Both the position numbers and the translations under genes were made by a program. Of a stretch of DNA of 64,000 nt, positions 12,294-20,253 are shown in pieces. Numbering within the stretch: the stretch's first letter is position 1; each line of letters opens with the position of its first letter. The DNA comes from Oscillospiraceae bacterium. Its GTDB lineage: Bacteria; Bacillota; Clostridia; Oscillospirales; Oscillospiraceae. The stretch covers positions 3,059,279 through 3,123,278 of the forward strand of contig AP025583.1 of assembly GCA_022846095.1 (NCBI GenBank), given 5' to 3'. The notes below the pieces were generated by a model. The model made no database searches, was not told the DNA's origin, and worked only from the letters and a program-made list of their open reading frames with translations.

Positions 12294-12998
12294 GTGTACC
12301 GGGTTGCGGTGTGTGACGATGTGGAACGGGATTTGGAGGACACGGCCGCCTGCGCGGCCGCGGTGCTCCGGGAGGCCGGCGCGCAGCCCGCCGTGGAGCG
12401 CTTCCGCTCCGCCGCGGGGCTGCTCTCCGCCCGGGCGCGGGGCGCGGCCTGGGATCTCATTGTGCTGGACATCATGATGGACGGGCAGGACGGCATCGGC
12501 CTGGCCGAGGAGCTGCGCCGCGCCGGGGACGACACCGACCTGGTGTTCGTCACCAGCAGCCCCGAATTCGCCCTGGCGGGCTACCGGGCCTATCCGGTGA
12601 GCTACCTGCTCAAGCCCATCACCCGGGAAACGCTCTCCCCCGTGCTCTCCCGCTGCCTGGAGCGGCGGCGGAAGGCGCCCTGCCTGGTGCTGGACGCCCC
12701 GGACGGCGGGAAGCTCACCGTGTCCCCGGCGGACATCCTGTACGTGGAGATTTTTCGGCGGGAGCTGGTGGTGCACTGCCGCGCGCGCACCTTCTCCTGC
12801 ACCGGCAGCCTGAGCGCCACCCTGGACGCCCTGCCCGCCGACTGCTTCTACCGCTGCCACCGCAGCTACGTGGTGAATCTGGCCCACGTGGCCGGGGTAC
12901 AGAAGTACCGCTTCCTGCTCCGGGGCGGCGGCGAGGTGCCCATCGCCATGCGGCCCTATCAGGAGGCCCGGGCCCGCTGGCTGGATTTTCTCAAGTAG
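12294..12998 (+). CDS. LytTR-family response regulator 1
   Basis: A 234-residue DNA-binding response regulator. The receiver domain (1-120) has the acidic pair D8-D9, the phospho-acceptor D59 in LIVLDIMMDG, and K107 in YLLKPI. The LytTR DNA-binding domain (about 135-232) shows ILYVEIFRRELVVHC and FYRCHRSYVVNLAHV, typical of AgrA/LytR-type regulators. The GTG at 12294 fits the conserved VYRVAVCDD start; an in-frame ATG at 12225 would add residues that lie inside the promoter. No kinase gene is next to it on the same strand. The nearest candidates are the sensor kinase at 15.5-17.3 kb and the one at 20.3 kb. Its targets may include the SLH genes with the 21-bp spaced repeats. Confidence 0.93.
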   Translation: MYRVAVCDDVERDLEDTAACAAAVLREAGAQPAVERFRSAAGLLSARARGAAWDLIVLDIMMDGQDGIGLAEELRRAGDDTDLVFVTSSPEFALAGYRAYPVSYLLKPITRETLSPVLSRCLERRRKAPCLVLDAPDGGKLTVSPADILYVEIFRRELVVHCRARTFSCTGSLSATLDALPADCFYRCHRSYVVNLAHVAGVQKYRFLLRGGGEVPIAMRPYQEARARWLDFLK

Positions 12999-13521
12999 GA
13001 TGCACTCATCGCTGCTGCGGCTTAGGCGGATAAGGCGGACCCTGTCATTGCGAGGAGGCCCCGCGGGGCCGACGCGGCAATCCGTTTCCTTTTTTGGAGG
13101 CCCGGCCTCCGGCGGCGGGATTCTTTGCTTGCAAAGAACCCCGGGAAGAAACAACCAGGGCCTCGGCCCTGGACCCAGGGGCCCCGCGGCGGTGCGGTTC
13201 AGGCAACCTGCAAAACCTGTAAGCGCTCAGGGCTCGGTTCGGCCTGTGCCTGTTGGTAGTAGGGCTGCCGCCCCTGCGGCACATCACCCGCCCAGACTTG
13301 ATACTAGTTGCGGTTCAATGGGTGCCTAAAAAGCCGCTCGTACTGCCATGCCCCATACAGCGCTTGGCATTTGTAGGGGCGATTCACGAATCGCCCGTCC
13401 TCCATCGGTCACCTTATCCCCCTCAGTTGTCTCTCCAGTGCAGGCATCTTTGCACAGTCCCGCACCCAAACTGCGGCTGAGGAACGCCGCCCCAAACGGG
13501 GCGGCGTTCCTGTTCGTCCCG
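12999..13521. repeat. Non-coding mosaic of palindromic intergenic repeats
   Basis: No gene is visible in these 520 bases. They contain modules that recur elsewhere in the window: CTTAGGCGGATAAGGCGG (13021-13038, again at 63159-63176), a hairpin starting TCATTGCGAGG (13045-13083, inverted copy at 63267-63299), and GTAGGGGCGATTC plus its complement (13373-13396, exact 24-bp inverted copy at 63188-63211). A hairpin at 13480-13511 near the PadR stop may end that transcript. Confidence 0.7.
13480..13511 (-). terminator. Hairpin after the PadR gene
   Basis: A perfect 14-bp stem (AGGAACGCCGCCCC / GGGGCGGCGTTCCT) lies 10 bp downstream of the PadR stop. It has no good T run, so it is a weak or factor-assisted terminator, or only an RNA-stabilising hairpin. 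Confidence 0.45.
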
Positions 13522-14055
13522 CTACGGGCACTCCAGGCCCTCCCGCAGAGAGGCTACCCACGCCTCGATGGCCTGAGCCAGGATGAGCTGCTGCCGCAAA
13601 ACCGCCATGCCCGTCTCCGGGACCCCCGGCGCGTGCTCCTTCTCCCGGAGGTTCTCCTCCAGATACGCCCTGAGCTCGCGCACGTTTTTTTCTATCCCCG
13701 CAAGGCAGGCCCCCTGCTCCCCGGGCGTCAGGCTGTCCAGATTGACGATGACGGCGTTGAAGTCCAGAAAAATGCGGATGGGCTCGGAGGAGATGCCCAG
13801 CATCAGGCGCTCAAACTCCCGCTCCCCGGCCGCGGTCAGGGTATAGACCGTCTTTTCGGCCATGTTCCCCTCCCGGACCGGCGCACCCCGGATCAGGCCC
13901 TTTTCCTCCAGCTGGATTACCTTTTTGTAGATGGAGGGCGTGCTGATCTTTACCCAGCGGGACAGGTTGCGGTACTCCACCAGCTTTTGAATCTCGTAGG
14001 CCCCCAGGGCCTCCTTTTTCAGGATCCCCAGCACGATCAGATCGATGGCCGACAT
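13522..14055 (-). CDS. PadR-family transcriptional regulator
   Basis: A regulator of 177 residues with an N-terminal winged helix (MSAIDLIVLGILKKEALGAYEI, then STPSIYKKVIQLEEKGLI) and a long C-terminal helical region, as in PadR-s2 and Vir-type members that repress drug exporters. It is divergent from a MATE exporter, and the shared 124-bp spacer holds two copies of a perfect 12-bp palindrome, so it most likely represses the exporter and itself until a ligand is bound. The ligand is unknown. The start at ATG 14055 begins exactly at the conserved helix. Confidence 0.9.
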   Translation of the reverse strand: MSAIDLIVLGILKKEALGAYEIQKLVEYRNLSRWVKISTPSIYKKVIQLEEKGLIRGAPVREGNMAEKTVYTLTAAGEREFERLMLGISSEPIRIFLDFNAVIVNLDSLTPGEQGACLAGIEKNVRELRAYLEENLREKEHAPGVPETGMAVLRQQLILAQAIEAWVASLREGLECP

Positions 14056-14075
14056 AGGCGCCCCCTCTTTCCCTC

Positions 14076-14143
14076 TTGACGGATACTATAAATTATAGTA
14101 CTATAGCCTCCGCAGCTGCATTGCTATAATTTATAGTACTATA
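14076..14143. promoter_or_regulatory. PadR operator pair and divergent promoters
   Basis: The perfect palindrome TATAGTACTATA occurs at 14094-14105 and 14132-14143, 38 bp apart, each preceded by a TATAA-rich flank. On the plus strand TTGACG (14076-14081) lies 17 bp before TACTAT (14099-14104), which overlaps the first palindrome. On the minus strand TATAAT (14097-14092) lies in the same element. Binding there would block both transcripts. Confidence 0.7.
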
Positions 14144-14179
14144 TCCTACAACACCTGTCAAGAGAGAGGAGCTTTTTTC

Positions 14180-15547
14180 ATGCACCGACAAACCAATAAA
14201 ATGGAGCTTTTGGGCAGCGCGCCGGTCCCCCGCGCGCTGCTGGCGCTGGGTATGCCCACCATGCTGGGTATGCTAATCAACGCCCTGTACAACCTGGCGG
14301 ACGCCTACTTCGTCGGCGGGCTGGGCACCGCCCAGATGGGCGCGATTACGGTGGCCTACCCCCTGGGCCAGGTGGTGGTGGGCCTGGGGCTGCTGTTCGG
14401 CAACGGCGCCGCGTCCTGCCTCTCCCGGCTGCTGGGCAACGGGGAGCGGGAGACCGCGGACAAGGTGGCCAGCACGGCCCTGTACGGCAGCATCCTGGTG
14501 GGGGCGGCCGTAATCGCCTGCTGCATGGCTTTTTTGGAACCCCTGCTGCGGCGCATCGGCGCCGACGGGAGCGTGATGCCCTACGCGCTGTCCTACACGG
14601 GCATCTACCTCACCTGTTCCATCTTCAACGTGTTCAACGTCACCATGAACAACATCGTCTCCAGCGAGGGCGCCGCCGGGACCACCATGTGCGTGCTGCT
14701 GGCGGGGGCCGCGCTGAACGTGGCGCTGGACCCGGTGTTTATCTACGCCCTGGATCTGGGCGTGGCCGGGGCGGCCATCGCCACGGGCCTCTCCCAGGCC
14801 GTGTCCACCCTGATTTACCTGGGCTACATCCTGCGCAAAAAGAGCCTCTTCCACTTCCGCATACGGCAGGTGAGCTGCTCCCGGGAGGTTTTGCCGGAGA
14901 TCCTGAAAATCGGCGTGCCCACCCTGGCCTTCCAGCTGCTGACCAGCCTGTCCATGTCCATGATCAACGACGGGGCGCGGGCCTACGGCCCCTCCGCCCT
15001 GGCGGCCATGGGGCCGGTGACCAAGATCATGTCGGTGGGAAGCCTGATGGTGTTCGGCTTTTTAAAGGGCCTCCAGCCCATCGCCGGGTTCAGCTACGGG
15101 TCGCGAAACTATGCCCGCCTGCGGGAGACGGTGAAAACCGCCGTCCTCTGGTCCACCGCCTTCTGCGCCCTCTTCGCCCTGATTGCCGCCCTGGGCGCCC
15201 CGGCCATCCTGGCGCAGTTCACCAGGGGCGACGGGGAGCTGATCCGCATAGGGCAGGCGGCCCTGCGGGCCAACGCGCTCACCTTCGTGCTCTTCGGCTT
15301 CTACACGGTGTACTCCTTCCTCTTCCTCGCCATGGGCAAGGCCGGGGCGGGCTGCCTCCTGGGGGCGTGCAGGCAGGGCATCTGCTTTGTGCCCGCCCTG
15401 CTGATCCTCTCCAGGGTGTGGGGGCTGGGCGGCATCCTCTGTGCCCAGCCCGTATCCGACGTGCTCTCCGCCGCCGTCGCCGCCCTCATGGCCCTGGACC
15501 TGCACCGCCGTCTCGCGGCGGAAGGTGCAGCGCCGCCCGCAGCGTAA
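14180..15547 (+). CDS. MATE-family multidrug exporter 1
   Basis: A 455-residue inner-membrane protein with about twelve hydrophobic segments arranged as two MATE halves. Typical stretches are GMPTMLGMLINALYNLADAYFVG near the N terminus and GVPTLAFQLLTSLSMSMIND at the start of the second half. MATE exporters move cationic drugs or metabolites out using a sodium or proton gradient. The start is set by GAGAGAGGAG ten bases upstream. Regulation by the divergent PadR gene is likely. The last 62 bp overlap the convergent sensor-kinase gene. Confidence 0.92.
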   Translation: MHRQTNKMELLGSAPVPRALLALGMPTMLGMLINALYNLADAYFVGGLGTAQMGAITVAYPLGQVVVGLGLLFGNGAASCLSRLLGNGERETADKVASTALYGSILVGAAVIACCMAFLEPLLRRIGADGSVMPYALSYTGIYLTCSIFNVFNVTMNNIVSSEGAAGTTMCVLLAGAALNVALDPVFIYALDLGVAGAAIATGLSQAVSTLIYLGYILRKKSLFHFRIRQVSCSREVLPEILKIGVPTLAFQLLTSLSMSMINDGARAYGPSALAAMGPVTKIMSVGSLMVFGFLKGLQPIAGFSYGSRNYARLRETVKTAVLWSTAFCALFALIAALGAPAILAQFTRGDGELIRIGQAALRANALTFVLFGFYTVYSFLFLAMGKAGAGCLLGACRQGICFVPALLILSRVWGLGGILCAQPVSDVLSAAVAALMALDLHRRLAAEGAAPPAA

Positions 15548-17339
15548 ACACGCCGCCGGTCTGCTGGGCCTCCAGCACGCCGTCGTACTTCTCCGCCACC
15601 CGCTCCATGGCGGGCAGGCCCAGCCCGTGGGCCGCCCGGTCGGGCTTGGCGGTGGCAAAGGCCCCGCCCTCCTCCGTCCGGGGCGGCGCTGAGTTGGCGC
15701 AGGAGATCAGGAACAAATCTCCCCGCACCTCCAGCGAAAGCTGGATGAACCGCTCCGCCCCCTCCGGGAGCCGCCCGCAGGCCTCCACCGCGTTGTCCGC
15801 CAAATTGGCCAGCAGCGTGCACAGATCCCCGTCGGCCATGGGCAGGCGCTCGGGCACCGAGGCGCTGCACGCCACCCGGACGCCCCGCTCCCGCGCCGGG
15901 CCCAGCCGCCCGGCCAGAATGGCGTTCACCAGGAAGTTTTCCGCGTAGTAGAGCTGCGGCAGGGCGTCCTTCTCCCCGCCCAGCGCCTCCAGATAGGCCC
16001 CCAGGCGGGGATAGTCCCCGGCGGCGTACAGCGCCTCCAGGCTCTCCACGTGGTGGCGCAGCTCATGCTTGAGGCCCCGCACCTGGGCCATGGAGGCCCG
16101 CAGCTGGGCGGCGCTCTCCTCAGCGAAGCGGTTCTGCAGCCGGATGGACTGGAGCTGCGCGCTCTGGCGCAGCAGCTCCGCATTGCGCCGGGCCATCAGT
16201 CCGCCGAAGAGCAGCACCAGCAGGAACCCGGCCCACTCGCCCTGCCAGCCGGTATAGATGGGGTCGAACTGGCAGGCGTCCCCCACCCCCGCCAGCAGGC
16301 TCACTCCCAGCAGACCGCAGGCGCTCAGCACAAAGAAGGAGGTCCACCCCCCGCCCCGCGCCAGCCCCACGCCCGCGCAGAGGGCCAGGTATGCCCACAC
16401 GAGCACCCGCCACACGTCCACCAGCCCGCCGTAGAAATTGACGAAGCCCGCCGCGTTTGGTATGATAAAGGCGACCGCCGCGAAGCACAGCACGCAGGCC
16501 CCCAGCAGGGCGGGGCGGACCAGCCGCCGGTACCAGGCCCGCCCCTCCAGGCCCGCCGCCAGGGTGGCCAGGGCCGCCGCCTGGGCCTGCACCAGCAGCC
16601 GGGCGGCGTCCTCCAGCGCGTACCACAGGGGGCCGGAGAGGCCCAGCTGCCACACGAAGGGGTGGGCGCAGGAGACGACGAAGGCCAGGCAGAGCAGCCC
16701 GAAGTGGCGGAAGAGCGGGTCCCGGGTGCGGGAGAACCAGAGCGCCAGGGAGAAGGCCGCCAGGGTCAGGGACGCGGCGCACAGCACGGCGTAGAACAGC
16801 GTGCGCAGGAAAAAGAGCCGCCGCATGACCCCCGCCGTGCCCAGGGTGGGGGGATAGGCCAGGCCGCTGTAGTAGTGGGTGTGGTTTTCGGTCTCCAGCA
16901 CCAGCGCGGTGTCCCCTCCTACGGGGACGGGGACCGCGGTGCCGCTGCCCCGTTGGGCGGCGATTTCCCCGTTAACATAGAGCGTATAGTCGCTGAAAAT
17001 CTCCGGCAGCTCCAGCGTGAGCACCGTGGGCGGCCCCACGTAGCGCAGGGTGAGCCGGTAGGTCCCCGCGCTGAAGGGGGAAGCGCCCCCCGGCAGGTAG
17101 GAGAAGTTGGAGTACTGCCCCGCAAAGACCTCCCGCCCGTCCAGCAGCCAGCCGTCAATGAGGAAGAGCGGACGGTCCAGATCGCTCTGCTCAAAAGAGA
17201 ACACCCCCGCCTCCCCGTAGGGGGGCCCGGCGGTGTACTTGTTGTCAAAGCGGTAGAGCGCCGCCAGCAGCAGGAAAAAGGCCGACAGCACCAGAAGCGC
17301 GAACACCACGGGAAGGAGCCCCTTTTTATGCACATTCAT
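15486..17339 (-). CDS. 7TMR-DISM-like GHKL sensor histidine kinase
   Basis: A membrane sensor kinase of 617 residues. One N-terminal membrane anchor (about 8-28) leads to an extracellular beta-sandwich (30-190; GTYRLTLRYVGPPTVLTLELPE, LYVNGEIAAQRG), followed by about seven membrane helices (200-395), a short coiled coil, and a GHKL kinase. The kinase has the phospho-acceptor region LKHELRHHVESLEAL (H425, H429, H430), the N box LLANLADNAVEAC and the G box AHGLGLPAMERV. This is the DISM plan, where the outer domain is thought to bind a carbohydrate or similar ligand. The ATG at 17339 is supported by a GGGGGGCGG site and by the anchor starting at once. It overlaps the start of the divergent secreted-protein gene by 12 bp. 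Its partner regulator is probably one of the two LytTR proteins. Confidence 0.88.
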   Translation of the reverse strand: MNVHKKGLLPVVFALLVLSAFFLLLAALYRFDNKYTAGPPYGEAGVFSFEQSDLDRPLFLIDGWLLDGREVFAGQYSNFSYLPGGASPFSAGTYRLTLRYVGPPTVLTLELPEIFSDYTLYVNGEIAAQRGSGTAVPVPVGGDTALVLETENHTHYYSGLAYPPTLGTAGVMRRLFFLRTLFYAVLCAASLTLAAFSLALWFSRTRDPLFRHFGLLCLAFVVSCAHPFVWQLGLSGPLWYALEDAARLLVQAQAAALATLAAGLEGRAWYRRLVRPALLGACVLCFAAVAFIIPNAAGFVNFYGGLVDVWRVLVWAYLALCAGVGLARGGGWTSFFVLSACGLLGVSLLAGVGDACQFDPIYTGWQGEWAGFLLVLLFGGLMARRNAELLRQSAQLQSIRLQNRFAEESAAQLRASMAQVRGLKHELRHHVESLEALYAAGDYPRLGAYLEALGGEKDALPQLYYAENFLVNAILAGRLGPARERGVRVACSASVPERLPMADGDLCTLLANLADNAVEACGRLPEGAERFIQLSLEVRGDLFLISCANSAPPRTEEGGAFATAKPDRAAHGLGLPAMERVAEKYDGVLEAQQTGGVFTLRAALHLPPRDGGAGPGP

Positions 17340-19310
17340 CTTAAAACCGCCCCCCTTTTTCTGTGTCTGGCGCTGCTGGCCGGGCTGGCGGCCCCCGCCC
17401 TGGCCGAAGAGGGGCCGGACGGGGCGGTCCGGTACCACGCGGAAGAGACCCCCAGCCACTGGGATGTCTATCTGCTGCCCAGCGTCTCCTTCGAGGATCT
17501 GCGCTACGAGCTGTCCTTCGGCGGAGAGGAGCTCTACCCGGAGGACGGCGGGGAGGCGCTGTACTTTGAGACGGACTGGTCGGTCTGCCTGGAGGACTAC
17601 GAGCGCGCTGCGGCCGCCGGCGAGACGGCGCTTACCCTGACCGCAGGCTACAGGCCCGGCGGCGGCTGGCCGGAGGCGGACTTGGCCCGCTGGGAGGCGG
17701 GGCTTATCCAGATCGACCCCGACAGCCTGGTTTCCGCCCGGATTTTCATCCGCCCCGACGACATGCGGACCATCTACAGGCCGGACGGCGAACCGCCCGC
17801 CTGCACCGTGGAGCCGGGCACCCCCTTCGCGCAGGCGGGCCTGCCGGAGGAGATCACCCTCTGCCAGCAGAACAGCCCCTACGAGTACGGCTGGTGCGAC
17901 TTTTCGGTGTCCTGGAACCCCGAGGTGTACGCGGCGGGCATGGAGGCGGGCGGATCCTTCACCCTCACCGGCAGCTACACCGGCTGCCTGCGGGAGGCCT
18001 ACGCCCCCCTCTGGGAGCAGGGGCTTCTGGTGACGGAGGGGCCCCCCAGCGTCACGGTCCACGTGGCGGAGCAGCTTCCCCCTGCCGAGACCATCTATTA
18101 CGAGGACTACGCGGACCCGGACGGCGGCCCCTCGCCCAACGCCTACCTGGCCAACCTGGCCCGGGGCGCGCCCTTCCGGGCGCTGGACACCTCCGGCCTG
18201 GAATTCTACTTCACCGAGCTGGGCCTCGAGGGGGACGGGGCGTACAAGCGCTTCGCCGTCCAATGGGACGAGGCGGAGTATGCCGCCGGGATGGCGGGGG
18301 GCGCCCCCACCTTCACGGTCCACGGGACCTACGTCCCCGACACGGCCTGCGGCGGCGCACTGCCCTACGGCTGGAAGCCCTACGAGCTGCGCTGGTGGGA
18401 TCAGGGGCTTATACGGGTGGCCCCCTCCACCCCCGCCCCCCTGCTCAACGTCCGGGTGGTGGAGCCGGGGGAGGCCCTCCCCTTCCGCGTCAGCCTGGTC
18501 GCCCGCTACGGGGGACTGGTGCCCAAGTTCGAGTTCCCCGCCCCCAACGGCGCCGGCAGGGTGGTGTGCGCCTGCTCCCCGGACGGGGAAAGCTGGTACG
18601 AGGCGGAGGTGGAGCCCTATGAGTACGACAGCCTGGTGGGCCCGGCGGCGTTCTACCTGCTCGCCTACGACGGGGAAGGCGGGCTGATCCAGCTCAGCGC
18701 GGACGCGCCCTCCTACTACAGGATGCGGGTGGAGGGCTCGGCCTACGCGGGGGAGACCTCCATACTGGTGCTCAACGCCCCGCCGGACGCCGTCCTGCCC
18801 GACGGCAGTACAGACGGCGGCAGCGGGGACGACGGCGGCGGAGACATCGACGAGCGGGGCGGCGGGGGCCAGGGGGAGCACGCCCGGCCCGGCAAGGAGG
18901 AGGAGCCCGTGCCCGCGCCGGAGGCGGAGAACGTACCCACAGAATCTATTCAGGCCACCGCGGAAGTGGTGGCCGACGGGGAGGGGAACCCCCTCCCCAC
19001 GCCCACGCCCCAAGCCCCTCAGCGGGCCCCGCAGCAGGACGCCGGGCCGGGCGCGGACCGTATTGGGGAGGAGACCCAGGTCGAACAAGCCCTGGCCGCC
19101 GCCGGGACCAGGACCCCCGCCCCCGCAACCTCCCCGGCGGCGGAGCCGGCGCCGGCCCTCCCGCCCGCCCCCGCCGTCGAACCCCCGGCCTCCGGGGCGG
19201 CCAAGCCCGTTCCGGTGCACATCCCCGGCTTCGCCCTGGCCACGGCGGCCACCGCCGCCGTGATCCTGGCCGCCGCGGCCTGGCTCCGGCGGCGCGGAAA
19301 CCGGCGCTGA
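17328..19310 (+). CDS. Secreted, C-terminally membrane-anchored surface protein of unknown function
   Basis: A protein of 660 residues. It has a clear signal peptide (MHIHLK then a leucine-rich core, cleaved after APALA), then an acidic extracellular region with repeated units of about 100 residues, each carrying variants of YDxxVQWDxAEYAAGMxxG and SYTGxL/GTYVP. A low-complexity Pro/Ala/Thr/Glu stalk (about 505-620) and a final membrane helix with RRRGNRR follow. No catalytic motif is recognised. The start ATG has AAGGAG nine bases upstream. The start codon region overlaps that of the divergent sensor kinase, so the two are likely coordinated; a role as ligand presenter or co-sensor for that kinase is only inference. 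Confidence 0.75.
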   Translation: MHIHLKTAPLFLCLALLAGLAAPALAEEGPDGAVRYHAEETPSHWDVYLLPSVSFEDLRYELSFGGEELYPEDGGEALYFETDWSVCLEDYERAAAAGETALTLTAGYRPGGGWPEADLARWEAGLIQIDPDSLVSARIFIRPDDMRTIYRPDGEPPACTVEPGTPFAQAGLPEEITLCQQNSPYEYGWCDFSVSWNPEVYAAGMEAGGSFTLTGSYTGCLREAYAPLWEQGLLVTEGPPSVTVHVAEQLPPAETIYYEDYADPDGGPSPNAYLANLARGAPFRALDTSGLEFYFTELGLEGDGAYKRFAVQWDEAEYAAGMAGGAPTFTVHGTYVPDTACGGALPYGWKPYELRWWDQGLIRVAPSTPAPLLNVRVVEPGEALPFRVSLVARYGGLVPKFEFPAPNGAGRVVCACSPDGESWYEAEVEPYEYDSLVGPAAFYLLAYDGEGGLIQLSADAPSYYRMRVEGSAYAGETSILVLNAPPDAVLPDGSTDGGSGDDGGGDIDERGGGGQGEHARPGKEEEPVPAPEAENVPTESIQATAEVVADGEGNPLPTPTPQAPQRAPQQDAGPGADRIGEETQVEQALAAAGTRTPAPATSPAAEPAPALPPAPAVEPPASGAAKPVPVHIPGFALATAATAAVILAAAAWLRRRGNRR

Positions 19311-19320
19311 CGCTTCATAG

Positions 19321-19356
19321 AGCGCCCCCTCTCCCCCGGGAGAGGGGGCGCTTTTT
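19321..19356 (+). terminator. Intrinsic terminator
   Basis: A 13-bp GC-rich stem (AGCGCCCCCTCTC / GAGAGGGGGCGCT) followed by five T lies ten bases after the stop of the secreted-protein gene. Confidence 0.9.
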
Positions 19357-19502
19357 GCCTGCCTATACCGTATCACGGAAGGGCGCGCCCCGTCAACCTC
19401 GCCCCGCTGCATTCGTACCGCATTTGCGGCGTTGGTGCGCAAGGCGCCCATCCGGCCCCGCTTTCTGCTATGATGGCCTCAAAACCACGAGGAGGGCCGG
19501 AT

Positions 19503-20237
19503 ATGCTGCGCATTGCCATCTGCGACGACCGCCCGGAGGATCGGGCGTGCCTGGGCCGCTTCCTCCGGGCCTACTTTGCCGCCCACCCCTACGCATACGC
19601 CCTGACGGAATACGCCCTGGGCGAGACCCTGGTGGACGACTACGAGGACGGCTCGGCGGCCTACGATATGATCTTCCTGGACATCTTCATGGACGGCATA
19701 CTGGGCATCGAGGCGGCCCGGGGGGTGCGGCGCTTCGCGCCGGAGGTGCCCATCGTCTTTCTCACCACCACGCCGGACTACGCCCTGGAGAGCTACGACG
19801 TGCGGGCTTACGGCTACCTGGTCAAGCCCCTGGACGCCGGCAGGGCGGAGGCGCTGCTGGAGCGCTTTTTGAAGCAGGAGTACGGCGGGCGGGCCAAGAC
19901 GCTGCTGCTCCGGGAGGGCGGAAAGGGCCGCCGCATCGCCTACCGGGAGATCGAGTCCGTGGAGAGCCGCCGCAACGTGCTGCTGGTGCGGCTGGACAAC
20001 GGCGAGGAGCACCGCGTGTACGCCAAGCTGGACGATGTGGAACGGGAGCTGGAGGGGCACGGCTTCCTGCGCTGCCACCAGAGCTTCATCGTCAATATGG
20101 ACCGGGTGCGCACGGCCCAGGACGACTTCCTCATGGCCTCCGGGGCCCGGATCCCCATCCGCCAGCGGGGGGCCAGGGCCATCCGGGAGGCCTACTTCGA
20201 GTACCTGCTGGCCCAGGCCGAGCTGACGCGCATCTAA
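19503..20237 (+). CDS. LytTR-family response regulator 2
   Basis: A 244-residue regulator beginning MLRIAICDDRPED. The receiver has D8-D9, phospho-acceptor D60 (MIFLDIFMDG) and K108 (YGYLVKP). The LytTR domain (about 140-238) has IESVESRRNVLLVRL and FLRCHQSFIVNMDRV. The ATG is preceded by GAGGAGGG. It is followed after 16 bp by a GHKL kinase, forming a complete two-component operon directly upstream of the second SLH gene, which carries 21-bp spaced repeats in its promoter. A TATGAT at 19469-19474 may be its -10; poorly conserved repeat-like sequence around 19404-19438 suggests but does not prove autoregulation. Confidence 0.94.
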   Translation: MLRIAICDDRPEDRACLGRFLRAYFAAHPYAYALTEYALGETLVDDYEDGSAAYDMIFLDIFMDGILGIEAARGVRRFAPEVPIVFLTTTPDYALESYDVRAYGYLVKPLDAGRAEALLERFLKQEYGGRAKTLLLREGGKGRRIAYREIESVESRRNVLLVRLDNGEEHRVYAKLDDVERELEGHGFLRCHQSFIVNMDRVRTAQDDFLMASGARIPIRQRGARAIREAYFEYLLAQAELTRI

Positions 20238-20253
20238 AAAAGGGGGCTTTCCT

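Noticed and set aside
12999..13521. A structured RNA gene in the gap between LytTR 1 and PadR
   Set aside because: The hairpins are explained by repeat modules also found elsewhere in the window; no known RNA pattern or promoter/terminator pair was seen.
19404..19438. Third LytTR site upstream of the second LytTR gene
   Set aside because: Position relative to TATGAT fits, but the sequence matches the consensus poorly, at about 9 of 13 in one half and fewer in the other; kept only as a weak note.
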